Assembly (NCBI RefSeq): GCF_040546765.1
Contig: NZ_JBEPOK010000001.1
Span: 5,270,001-5,334,000 of the forward strand
Length of the DNA stretch: 64,000 nt
Direction: 5' to 3'
Source: Arthrobacter sp. OAP107
GTDB lineage: Bacteria > Actinomycetota > Actinomycetes > Actinomycetales > Micrococcaceae
The notes beneath the pieces are model-generated. The model searched no databases, had not been told where the DNA came from, and saw nothing but the letters and a program-made list of their open reading frames with translations. The position numbers and the translations under genes were made by a program. Below are positions 57,280 to 64,000 of the stretch, piece by piece. Within the stretch, counting starts at the first letter, position 1, and each line of letters opens with the position of its first letter.

Positions 57280-57813
57280 GTGAGCGCCGTGGACATCACC
57301 GCCAGCCATCACCGCCTCAAGGTTGTGGTCCACATCGACGCGAACATGGAGCGCGCCTGCATCGAGGTCCGCGGAACACTGACGCCGGCCAACATCCGGG
57401 CGCTCTATGTTGTTGCGCGGCGGGCCAGGACCTTGCTGCCGGGCAAGGAAATCATTCTGGACCTGTCGATGGCCCGTGCCGCCATGGACACTATCACCGC
57501 GCTGCATGACCCTGCCCAGCTCAACCAGCTCAGCGGCGAAGGCACGTCCGAGAAACCTTGCCGGCTGAGCATTCTGGACCCCAGACCGGGCATCCACCAG
57601 CACCCGTCATTCACTCACGGGCGGGGCGACCACAAGCACACCGACCACAAGCATCCTGCGGGCGCGGTCGGGGCAGGCGCAGTCCGGTCGGGCCACGTCC
57701 AAGCACCAGGCGGCGTCCAAGCGACTGCCGTGAAACCGGGCACCGGCCAACCCAGCGGTGCCGAACCACGGGTGGCAGCCCGCCGCAGGGTCCGAGACAA
57801 GGAACCGGCATGA
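57280..57813 (+). CDS. STAS-like small protein with basic tail, first of a three-gene unit
   Basis: 177 residues. The first 90 residues resemble a STAS/anti-sigma-factor-antagonist fold (VVVHIDANMERACIEVRGTLTPANIRALYVVARRARTLLPGKEIILDLSMARAAMDTI), though the phosphorylatable Ser is not in a clear place. The rest is Gly/His/Lys/Arg/Ala-rich and probably disordered (HKHTDHKHPAGAVGAGAVRSG). GTG 57280 has GGGGGGA upstream. It overlaps the DUF4389 gene by 4 bases (ATGA), so it is translationally coupled to it. No known role. Confidence 0.6.
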   Translation: MSAVDITASHHRLKVVVHIDANMERACIEVRGTLTPANIRALYVVARRARTLLPGKEIILDLSMARAAMDTITALHDPAQLNQLSGEGTSEKPCRLSILDPRPGIHQHPSFTHGRGDHKHTDHKHPAGAVGAGAVRSGHVQAPGGVQATAVKPGTGQPSGAEPRVAARRRVRDKEPA

Positions 57814-59609
57814 AACCTGGCCGCATGGTGATGCTCGTCCTCGGCACGATCGCCGCACTCCTGGGATTGGGGCTGTTGGCGGGCGCAGCCGGGGTGGGCT
57901 GGCTCAACTTCCAGCAGCGCGACGAAGGCTACTTCACCACCCAGTCGCACCGGTTTGACGCAGCATCCTCCGCGATCACCTCCGCAGGGCTGGATGTGAT
58001 GGTGAGCGGCAGGCTGCCGGACGTCATTCCGTCGGACACCGCGGGCAGCATCCTGCTCCGTGGATCGGCAGCCAGCCCGGGAAAGGGAATTTTCATCGGC
58101 ATCGCCCCGCAGCAGGACGCGGCGCGCTATCTCGACGGGGTCAAACGCTCGGAAATCCGCGAGCTGAATCTGCGGCCCTTCAGGGTTGACTACACGGAAG
58201 TGCCCGGGACGCGGACGCCGGCCCGCCCCGGAGCCCAGAATTTCTGGGTCGCATCCGCCGAAGGTGCCGGTACGCAGGAACTCAAGTGGAACATCCTCCC
58301 CGGAAGCTGGACCGTGGTGGTCATGAACGCCGATTCCACCGCCCCGGTATCCGTGGATCTGCAAGCCGGCGTCCGCTCCGACCTGCTCTGGCCGCTGTTC
58401 CTGTGGCTGCTCATTGCCGGGATCGTGCTGCTGGTCATCGGTGTCCCGCTGATCGTTGCAGGTGCCATGGGACTGGGACGGCACGGACCGCCGCCGCACG
58501 TTCCCCCGTCCCACTACCCGCCAGGCCAGAATCAACCCCAGTATCAAGCCGGCCACTATCCGCCCGGTCATCCGCTTGCAGGGCCGGCCCCGCCAGTGGA
58601 AACTCCGACGACGGGACCGCCAGCCGCTGCCGGCGCCGGCGGTCCGTTCGCCCGCTCTTCCGTACCCGGGGAGATGCCAGGCGTCCCGCCCGGCGCGGCT
58701 GTGCCGCCGGGCAGCCCCGGGGTTCCCGCCACCGCAGGGCCACCAAGCGCGCAGCCGGGCCAGTACCCGGCAGCGGCTTACCCGGCGGCAGGCTACCCGG
58801 CCCCGGGTTATCCGGCACCCGGCTATCCCGCCCCCGGCGGCGGGGCGGGCGCACCACCGCTACCCGCCGTCGTCGACCAATTTGAGAACCCGAGGTACCC
58901 GGCCCGCCTGACCGGCCACGTGGACCCGGCGCTGTCCCGGTGGATGTGGCTGGTCAAATGGTTCCTGGCCATCCCGCACCTGATTGTCCTGTTCTTCCTC
59001 TGGTTCGCGCTGATCGTGACCAGCATCGTGGCGTGGTTCGCAATCCTGTTCACCGCCCGTTATCCGCACTCGCTCTTCAACTTCAATGTGGGCGTGCTGC
59101 GCTGGAGCTGGCGGGTGTCCTTCTACGCCTTCACCGCGATCGGCACGGACCGCTATCCGCCCTTTACCCTGGCGCGCACGGACTATCCCGCCGATTTTGA
59201 GGTGGACTACCCGGACCATCTGTCGCGCGGCCTGGTGCTGGTGAAGTCCTGGCTGCTCGCCATCCCGCACCTCGTGATTGTGGGCGTGCTCGCGGGATCC
59301 TCGCGCACCTGGGTGGCTCCCTCCGATGACGACTTTGCAAGCGGCGCCGGCAGCTACACGGCAGGCAGCGCGGTCTCCCTGCTCACGCTCCTGGCCTTCA
59401 TCGCCGGCGTCATCCTGCTGTTCACCGGCAGGTACCTCCGGAGCCTTTTCGACCTGCTCATCGGCCTCAACCGCTGGGTCTACCGCGTCGCAGCATACGT
59501 TGCGCTGATGCGGGACGAGTACCCGCCGTTCCGGCTCGATATGGGCCCCGTCGATCCCGGCGAAGCCCCGGCCGTCAGTCCACAAACCACTCCACCAAGA
59601 GGGCCATGA
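57810..59609 (+). CDS. DUF4389 multi-pass membrane protein with proline-rich linker
   Basis: 599 residues. TM1 near the N terminus (MVMLVLGTIAALLGLGLLAGAAGV), an extracytoplasmic stretch (about 30-185), TM2 (LLWPLFLWLLIAGIVLLVIGVPLIVAG), a long Pro/Gly/Ala/Tyr-rich linker (about 225-345) with YPAPGYPAPG repeats, and two DUF4389 units (about 350-600) each with FENPRYPARLTGHVDP..RWMWLVKWFLAIPHLIVLFFLWF and PHSLFNFNVGVLRWSWRVSFYAFTAIGTDRYPPF. DUF4389 proteins have no known function. It follows the STAS-like gene with a 4-base overlap and precedes the DHFR-like gene with a 4-base overlap (its stop is inside the next ATG). Confidence 0.85.
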   Translation: MKPGRMVMLVLGTIAALLGLGLLAGAAGVGWLNFQQRDEGYFTTQSHRFDAASSAITSAGLDVMVSGRLPDVIPSDTAGSILLRGSAASPGKGIFIGIAPQQDAARYLDGVKRSEIRELNLRPFRVDYTEVPGTRTPARPGAQNFWVASAEGAGTQELKWNILPGSWTVVVMNADSTAPVSVDLQAGVRSDLLWPLFLWLLIAGIVLLVIGVPLIVAGAMGLGRHGPPPHVPPSHYPPGQNQPQYQAGHYPPGHPLAGPAPPVETPTTGPPAAAGAGGPFARSSVPGEMPGVPPGAAVPPGSPGVPATAGPPSAQPGQYPAAAYPAAGYPAPGYPAPGYPAPGGGAGAPPLPAVVDQFENPRYPARLTGHVDPALSRWMWLVKWFLAIPHLIVLFFLWFALIVTSIVAWFAILFTARYPHSLFNFNVGVLRWSWRVSFYAFTAIGTDRYPPFTLARTDYPADFEVDYPDHLSRGLVLVKSWLLAIPHLVIVGVLAGSSRTWVAPSDDDFASGAGSYTAGSAVSLLTLLAFIAGVILLFTGRYLRSLFDLLIGLNRWVYRVAAYVALMRDEYPPFRLDMGPVDPGEAPAVSPQTTPPRGP

Positions 59610-60259
59610 TGAAACTCACCGTTCACACCTTCGTGAGCCTCGACGGCGTCATGCAGGGCCCGGGCGGGAGGGACGAGGACACCAGCGGCGGCTTCGAGTT
59701 CGGCGGCTGGGTGGTGCCGCTCTTCGACGAGGACATGGGCAGGATCGTGAACGGGTGGTTCGCCGAAGCCGACGCCATCCTGCTGGGCCGCACCACCTAC
59801 CAGATGTTCCAGCCCTACTGGGAGCAAGTCACCGACCCGGACGACGCCGTAGCCAGGGCGCTCAACAGCCTGCCCAAGTACGTGGTGTCCTCGACGCTCA
59901 CCGAGGCGACCTGGCACAACACCACCATCCTTCCCGCGAATTTCCTCGAGGCCATAGACGACCTCAAATCGGGCCCGGGCCGGGAGCTCCAGGTCCACGG
60001 CAGCCACCGGCTGGTCCGCGCCCTGCACGACGCCGGCCTGGTGGACGAATACCGGCTGATCATCTTCCCGGTGGTCCTCGGCCAGGGCAAGCGGCTCTTC
60101 GAACCCGGCGTCACGCCGTCGGCCTTCACCCTGGCCGGGAGCAAGGCGACGTCCTCGGGGGCGGTCCACCTGATCCTGCTGCCGGCCGCCTTCGGTGCCG
60201 CTGACCTGGAAGTGGGGGAGTTCGAGGTGCGGGAAGGCCGCGGGCAGGTCAAGGACTGA
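59606..60259 (+). CDS. dihydrofolate reductase/RibD C-terminal domain family protein
   Basis: 217 residues. RibD C-terminal/DHFR-like fold: TVHTFVSLDGVMQGPGG at the start, LLGRTTYQMFQPYWEQVTD, KYVVSSTLTEATWHNTT, ELQVHGSHRLVRALHDAGLVDEYRLIIFPVVLGQGKRLFE. These stand-alone YyaP/YwjB-type proteins are probable NADPH reductases of unknown substrate; they are not the cell's DHFR. It overlaps the DUF4389 stop by 4 bases, so it is coupled to that membrane protein, an unexplained link. It converges with the S4 gene across a family B palindrome. Confidence 0.9.
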   Translation: MMKLTVHTFVSLDGVMQGPGGRDEDTSGGFEFGGWVVPLFDEDMGRIVNGWFAEADAILLGRTTYQMFQPYWEQVTDPDDAVARALNSLPKYVVSSTLTEATWHNTTILPANFLEAIDDLKSGPGRELQVHGSHRLVRALHDAGLVDEYRLIIFPVVLGQGKRLFEPGVTPSAFTLAGSKATSSGAVHLILLPAAFGAADLEVGEFEVREGRGQVKD

Positions 60260-60279
60260 GCCGCTGCGCTGTCAAAACG

Positions 60280-60342
60280 CAACGCGGGGTCAGATATCGC
60301 CCAATATCCGCGGCGCATTGGGCGGTATCTGACCCCGTGTTG
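60280..60342. repeat. intergenic palindrome, family B copy 2
   Basis: Arms 60280-60305 and 60317-60342 pair at 24 of 26 positions with an 11-base loop. The outer arm CAACGCGGGGTCAGATA matches copy 1 at 41696-41760. It lies exactly between two convergent genes and could terminate both. Confidence 0.85.
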
Positions 60343-60345
60343 GAT

Positions 60346-60729
60346 TCAGCCCTGCCCGCGCAGGCGCTCCATTTCGCGGCGGTCCTTCTTGGTGGGCCGG
60401 CCGGTTCCGCGGTCCCGCTGCGGCAGGCCGAGCGCCGGAGCCACCGGCCGCGGCGGCGTGTGGTCGGTGAAACAGTGGGAGGCAGCCTCCGCGCCCACGC
60501 GCTTGGCGATGAGCCGGCGCACTTCAAGAATCCGCTCGTAGCCGGGCTGGCGGGCGCGCACGGTGTCGCCGGGCACGAGTGGCTGCGAGGCCTTGGCCGG
60601 GTTCCCGTTGATGCGGACATGCCCGGCGCGGCAGGCGGCGGTGGCTGCGGACCGCGTCTTGTAGGCGCGGATGGCCCACAGCCAGGCGTCGACGCGGACG
60701 GTGCTGGGGGCTGAGGGAAGGCTGCTCAT
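60346..60729 (-). CDS. S4 domain RNA-binding protein (HslR/Hsp15-like)
   Basis: 127 residues. S4 domain at the N terminus: VRVDAWLWAIRAYKTRSAATAACRAGHVRINGNPAKASQPLVPGDTV (about 11-57); the rest is basic. E. coli HslR (Hsp15) binds stalled 50S subunits carrying nascent chains and helps recycle them. The start is ATG 60729. It lies downstream of DUF2795 with 35 bases between and may share transcription with it and the glycosyltransferase gene. Confidence 0.9.
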   Translation of the reverse strand: MSSLPSAPSTVRVDAWLWAIRAYKTRSAATAACRAGHVRINGNPAKASQPLVPGDTVRARQPGYERILEVRRLIAKRVGAEAASHCFTDHTPPRPVAPALGLPQRDRGTGRPTKKDRREMERLRGQG

Positions 60730-60764
60730 GGTTGCAGCCGAGTATAGCCCGGCCCCCGGTCAAG

Positions 60765-60959
60765 CTAGGCGTCGGAGACCGCAGAACTTACCGCCGTCGG
60801 ACTGTCATATTCCTTGTCCGGAATATTCTGGAGGGCATCCAGCACATTGCTGTCGGCGCCGGCTTCCTTGGCACGGCTAATGAGTGCCTCCTTGCTGGCC
60901 GGGTAGTCGATCCCGCCGAGGAATTTCTGGATCTGTATGGGGTTGGGGGCGTCAGCCAT
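60765..60959 (-). CDS. DUF2795 domain protein
   Basis: 64 residues, a complete small DUF2795 protein: NPIQIQKFLGGIDYPASKEALISRAKEAGADSNVLDALQNIPDKEYDSPTAVSSAV. The fold is a small helical bundle found across actinobacteria, function unknown, often beside stress genes. It starts one base after the glycosyltransferase stop (TGACATG), so it is translationally coupled to that gene. Confidence 0.93.
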   Translation of the reverse strand: MADAPNPIQIQKFLGGIDYPASKEALISRAKEAGADSNVLDALQNIPDKEYDSPTAVSSAVSDA

Positions 60960-60960
60960 G

Positions 60961-61857
60961 TCAGTACCTTTCAGCTAGTTGTTGGGTGGTGGCGTCAATA
61001 TTCTCTGCAAGCACGACCTCGAAGGCTTCCACGCGGCGGTCCGTAACTGTGGTGGGGGATTCCAGGTGGACGGCACCGGACGGAAGGATGCCCGCGCCGC
61101 CGAATTTTTCCATCACCCGCCACTGGGCCACCACATCCTCGCCGCAGTGCTCGGCCGGCAGGCGGGTCCAGAACCGGAAGCCGCCAACGTCCTCCAGGGC
61201 CTGCCGGCGGAACATGGTGCACCCGCCCAGCCACGCCACCTTGTACGGTATCCACTGCCCCGCCTTGAGACCCAGGTCGGCGCTCAGGTGGGCCAGGTTG
61301 GCCGCACTGTGGAGGGGCCACCGCTGAAAACCCTCCGCGCCGGGACGGATGCGCTCAGGGGTCACGGGTCCCTGCCACGGCGAGAAGGAAGCTGCCTCTT
61401 CCGGACGCCGGTCCTTCAAATAGGACAGACCCTGCGGGGCCATGCCCACAAAGCCGCAGCCCAGGGTATCCAGGGCATCGCTCATCGTGGCCAGCGCGCC
61501 CGGTTCCAGCCATACGTCGTCATCAAGGAACAGCACCTTGTCCGCCCGGGCCTGTTCCAGTACGAACTGGCGGTGTTCGGCAAGGCCGCGGCGGGGCAGG
61601 TGTCGGTGGAGCTCAATTGCTGTTCCTTGTGCAGCGAGGACCCGGAGCAGGCTGGCGGCCGGCGGGTGCTCCCAGGCCGGCGGCCCGTCCGACTGGTCAC
61701 TGACCACCAGGCGGAAGGCGGGGCGGTCCTGGGATGCGAGCCCGGCGAGCGTAACTGCCAGTTCGGCAGGCCGCTTGAAGGTGGGGACGAGGATGTCCAG
61801 CGCGGCGTCGCCGGTTGTCTGGCCGGAGGCCCAGGTGGCAGATGTGTGGCGATCCAT
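60961..61857 (-). CDS. family 2 glycosyltransferase
   Basis: 298 residues. GT-A fold: LDILVPTFKRPAELAVTLAGLASQD at the start, nucleotide/metal motif LFLDDDVWLEPGAL (D-D-D, about residue 120), then HCGEDVVAQWRVMEKFG near residue 250 (ED-x acid of inverting enzymes). It transfers a sugar from a nucleotide sugar to an unknown acceptor. No signal peptide is seen, so it acts on the cytoplasmic side. ATG 61857 has AAAGGCGGTGAT upstream; longer in-frame starts are low-complexity. It heads a unit with DUF2795 and probably S4. Confidence 0.88.
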   Translation of the reverse strand: MDRHTSATWASGQTTGDAALDILVPTFKRPAELAVTLAGLASQDRPAFRLVVSDQSDGPPAWEHPPAASLLRVLAAQGTAIELHRHLPRRGLAEHRQFVLEQARADKVLFLDDDVWLEPGALATMSDALDTLGCGFVGMAPQGLSYLKDRRPEEAASFSPWQGPVTPERIRPGAEGFQRWPLHSAANLAHLSADLGLKAGQWIPYKVAWLGGCTMFRRQALEDVGGFRFWTRLPAEHCGEDVVAQWRVMEKFGGAGILPSGAVHLESPTTVTDRRVEAFEVVLAENIDATTQQLAERY

Positions 61858-62043
61858 GATCACCGCCTTTCCGAGACGATAAGTCCGTCGCAAACAATGA
61901 AGCCGTCGGGACGAATGAGCCGGTTCAGTCGGATGGGTCGGTACGGTGCACTGGTTGAGGTACCCAGGGCCCTGGGCAGCTAAACGCGCTCCGGGCGTGT
62001 TGGCCAGGACACGCTGATCTCGCTCAAAACCACAAACGCCGCG

Positions 62044-62096
62044 AGAGGGGAGAACCCGGCGCTTTCGCTGGGCGTATGCGCCGGGATCCCACCTCT
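62044..62096 (-). terminator. hairpin after the second gntR gene
   Basis: Arms 62044-62062 and 62078-62096 pair at 16 of 19 positions, including a perfect CCCGGCGC inner segment, around a 15-base loop. It lies 22 bases past the gntR stop on the minus strand. Confidence 0.6.
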
Positions 62097-62117
62097 CGGC
62101 AAGAAATCGGGGGGCGG

Positions 62118-62777
62118 CTAGGCCTGGGCCACCAGGACGGCGGCGGCGGAGTCCATGTGCTCGCGGATGGTGTTGCGGGCCAGTGTGGCGTCGCCGGTTT
62201 CGATGGCGGCGACGATGTCGTTGTGCCGGTCCACGCTCATGTTCCGCACGCCTTTTTCGAGCCCGGCGAACATGATGGACATCCGGATGGACCCTTCCAG
62301 GGATTCCCACGAGTGCAGCAGGGTCTCGTTGCCGGTGAGGCGGCACATGGTGCGGTGGAAGTCGAGATCGGATTCCACCCGCTCCTCCATGGTTCCGTGG
62401 GTGGCAGCCTCCATGGCCTGGATGGCGGTGCGGAGCGAGCCGATGACGTGCTGGCGGTCCGGAAGTTCGCAGAGCGTGCGGGCCGCCAGGGATTCAAGGG
62501 CAGCGCGCACTGAGTAGATGTCGCGGATTTCCTTGGCATCCAAGTGGCGGACCGAGAGTCTGCCACGGGTGCCCGCGGAGACGAGGCCTTCCTGCTGGAG
62601 CTGCCGCAGGGCCTCGCGGAGCGTGCCGCGGCTGATCTGCAGCATCTCGGAGAGCTCGGTTTCCACAAGGTGGCGGCCGGGTTCGAGCGCTCCGCTGGTG
62701 ATGGCGGTGCGCAAAGCGGCCAGCGCCTGCTCGCGGAGGCTTTTCTTTTCCAGTCCCAGAAGGGCTGCTGTGGCCAT
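62118..62777 (-). CDS. GntR (FadR subfamily) regulator beside split transketolase
   Basis: 219 residues. Winged HTH: KSLREQALAALRTAITSGALEPGRHLVETELSEMLQISRGTLREALRQLQQEGLVSAGTRGRLSVRHL; C-terminal FCD domain with DLDFHRTMCRLTGN and VDRHNDIVAAIETGD, the His/Asp metal site of carboxylate-sensing members. ATG 62777 has GGGGAGA 6 bases upstream. A perfect-arm palindrome (62802-62817) lies in its promoter, so it is probably autoregulated and may also control the transketolase genes, which lie upstream on the same strand. Confidence 0.92.
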   Translation of the reverse strand: MATAALLGLEKKSLREQALAALRTAITSGALEPGRHLVETELSEMLQISRGTLREALRQLQQEGLVSAGTRGRLSVRHLDAKEIRDIYSVRAALESLAARTLCELPDRQHVIGSLRTAIQAMEAATHGTMEERVESDLDFHRTMCRLTGNETLLHSWESLEGSIRMSIMFAGLEKGVRNMSVDRHNDIVAAIETGDATLARNTIREHMDSAAAVLVAQA

Positions 62778-62801
62778 CGGATTCTCCCCAAGGTCAGAGG
62801 T

Positions 62802-62817
62802 CAACTGTCTACAGTTG
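62802..62817 (-). promoter_or_regulatory. GntR operator before the second gntR gene
   Basis: CAACTG-TCTA-CAGTTG, a 16-bp palindrome with perfect 6-base arms, 25 bases upstream of the ATG. CTGT-N2-ACAG is the typical core of FadR-type GntR operators. Confidence 0.65.
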
Positions 62818-62894
62818 CCGTGTTAACAATGATGCCACGGCAGGAGCGCTAATGGACTGTCGGCTGCGCTCCTGCCGTGGCTGCGTGTCCCCTA

Positions 62895-63905
62895 TTAGCC
62901 GAGTTCGGCGAGTACTTTCGCCACGATGCGCTGGACGGACAGGCCGTAGCGTTCGTGCAACGTGGGCAGGGCGCCGGCGTCGAGGAATTCATCGGGCAGT
63001 GCCACCGGCACCACGCGCTTGCCGAGGCCGGCGGTCACGACGGCGGACGCAACGGTTTCGAACAGACCGCCCACCACGCTGTGGTTCTCCAGCGTGAGCG
63101 CGAGGCGGTCGGTGTTGATCTCGGCCAGGACGGTTTCGGCGTCGAACGGTTTGATGGTGGGGGTGTGCACGACGGTGACGTCCACGTTGTGTTCAGCCAG
63201 CGCCTTGGCTGCCTGGAGGGCGCGCATGGTCATCAGGCCGGACGAGACGAAGACGACGTCGTTGCCCCCGCGCAGGACCTTGGCCTTGCCGAGTTCGAAG
63301 GTGTAGTCGTACTCGTCCAGGACCGTGGGCACGTTGCCGCGGAGCAGGCGAAGGTAGGTGGGTCCTTCGCTGGCGGCCAGCTGCGGGACGGCCTGCTCGA
63401 TGTCGAGCGAGTCGCAGGGGTCGACGATGGTCAGGTTGGGCATGCCGCGGAAGATCGCCATGTCCTCGGTGGCCTGGTGGCTGGGGCCGTAGCCGGTGGT
63501 GAGGCCGGGGAGGCCGCCCACGATGTTGACGTTCAGGTTGGGCTCGGCCGCGTCCAGGCAGAGGAAGTCGTAGGCGCGGCGGGCTGCGAACACGGAGTAC
63601 GTGGAGGCAAACGGCACCAGCCCGGTTTCGGCAAGCCCCGCGGCTGCGCCGAAGAGGAGCTGCTCGGCCATGCCCATCTGGAAGAAGCGCTCCGGGAAGG
63701 CCTTGGCGAAGATGTGCATGTCAGTGTACTTGCCCAGGTCCGCGGTGAGGCCGACGATCCTGTCGTTCTCCTGCGCGGCCTTGACCAGTGCGTGCCCGAA
63801 CGGGGCGGAGGCGGTTTTCTGGCCGGGATCGGCGAAGGACGCGATCATAGCCGAGGTCTTGAGCTTGGGGGCGGTGCCGGTGGCCTTCACAGCGGTGGTG
63901 CTCAT
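62895..63905 (-). CDS. transketolase, C-terminal subunit (TktB-like half)
   Basis: 336 residues, the pyrimidine-binding and C-terminal domains of transketolase as a separate subunit. Motifs: ASFADPGQKTASAPFGHALV, GLTADLGKYTDMHIFAKAFPERFFQMGMAEQLLFGAAAGLAETGLVPFASTYSVFAARRAYD (ThDP Glu in GMAEQ) and GYGPSHQATED. With the N-terminal subunit it moves two-carbon units between sugar phosphates. ATG 63905 overlaps the stop of the N-terminal half (ATGA), so they form one translational unit. Which pathway it serves is open; a FadR-type regulator is just downstream. Confidence 0.93.
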   Translation of the reverse strand: MSTTAVKATGTAPKLKTSAMIASFADPGQKTASAPFGHALVKAAQENDRIVGLTADLGKYTDMHIFAKAFPERFFQMGMAEQLLFGAAAGLAETGLVPFASTYSVFAARRAYDFLCLDAAEPNLNVNIVGGLPGLTTGYGPSHQATEDMAIFRGMPNLTIVDPCDSLDIEQAVPQLAASEGPTYLRLLRGNVPTVLDEYDYTFELGKAKVLRGGNDVVFVSSGLMTMRALQAAKALAEHNVDVTVVHTPTIKPFDAETVLAEINTDRLALTLENHSVVGGLFETVASAVVTAGLGKRVVPVALPDEFLDAGALPTLHERYGLSVQRIVAKVLAELG

Positions 63906-64000
63906 CGGGCGGCCTTTCCTTCGTATCCTGCGGTCAGCTGCTCGCGGCAGGTCTGCCATTCGTGTTCTTCGATGCGCATGAAGTGCGCCTTTTCCCGTTC
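63902..64000 (-). CDS. transketolase, N-terminal subunit (only its last 32 codons)
   Basis: The frame open to the window's end encodes EREKAHFMRIEEHEWQTCRE...GYEGKAAR followed by TGA, the usual C terminus of split transketolase A subunits, which bind the diphosphate part of ThDP. Its stop overlaps the ATG of the C-terminal subunit by 4 bases. The rest of the gene lies beyond base 64000. Confidence 0.85.
   Translation of the reverse strand, partial: EREKAHFMRIEEHEWQTCREQLTAGYEGKAAR

Overview
The window reads as a chromosomal segment of a high-GC actinobacterium of the Micrococcaceae, most likely Arthrobacter, Pseudarthrobacter or Paenarthrobacter. The reasons are the strong G/C bias at third codon positions, frequent GTG starts, the protein families seen (mycothiol-era actinobacterial E2, DUF2795, DUF4389, LtrA, PucR next to ald) and the dense, mostly single-gene or two-gene transcription units. 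I saw no rRNA, tRNA, insertion sequence, prophage or CRISPR array. The genus call is inference.

Layout. 1-2321: end of a 2-oxoacid dehydrogenase E1 beta gene and its E2. 2411-7375: PAP2-like membrane protein, small membrane protein, universal stress protein, PLP aminotransferase, a frameshifted PEP-mutase/isocitrate-lyase-like gene, a GerMN lipoprotein. 7557-12621: FMN reductase divergent from a TetR gene and a Gfo/Idh oxidoreductase; alanine dehydrogenase divergent from its probable PucR-type regulator. 12629-14552: small membrane protein, orphan HTH protein, alpha/beta hydrolase. 14608-20450: mannitol locus, with ptsI divergent from tetR-mtlA-mtlD around a shared palindrome. 20738-23889: QorB/HxlR pair and a MarR-MFS pair. 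24008-29425: sugar porter, 14-TM drug-efflux-type MFS, RraA-like protein, another MFS. 29550-33791: TetR, malic enzyme, DUF456, TPR-like protein, SnoaL-like protein. 33825-38521: LysE/Lrp pair, a large secreted zinc-metalloprotease-like protein with VCBS repeats, another Lrp. 38884-46681: GluQ, LtrA, a Pyr4-like membrane protein, a GNAT-AAA+ fusion, a Usp, an MBL-rhodanese fusion and an FAD oxidoreductase. 47061-51933: an asparagine/aspartate catabolic operon (gntR, asparaginase, aspA, ansP) in which aspA is frameshifted. 52141-53777: a complete HipBA toxin-antitoxin pair. 53746-60259: squalene-cyclase-like protein, a uracil-DNA-glycosylase-like protein, YtcJ-type amidohydrolase, a STAS-like/DUF4389/DHFR-like three-gene run. 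60346-61857: S4, DUF2795 and glycosyltransferase genes. 62118-64000: GntR and a split transketolase, cut by the window end.

Working together: mannitol is imported and phosphorylated by EI (ptsI) plus EIICBA (mtlA) and oxidised to fructose 6-phosphate by MtlD; asparagine is imported, deamidated to aspartate and deaminated to fumarate; malic enzyme and alanine dehydrogenase connect these carbon skeletons to pyruvate, which feeds central metabolism. Several transcription units carry a visible palindrome at the regulator promoter.

Beyond genes, the window holds two families of roughly 55-65 bp intergenic palindromes (copies at 35069 and 46968; at 41696 and 60280), a third complex palindromic/tandem element at 20582-20717, and two genes broken by small indels (6107 and the C/G run at 49105-49110) that may be sequencing errors or real pseudogenes. 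No wholly new multi-gene system is obvious; the best leads are the GNAT-AAA+ fusion, the Pyr4-like membrane protein beside ltrA, and the repeat families.
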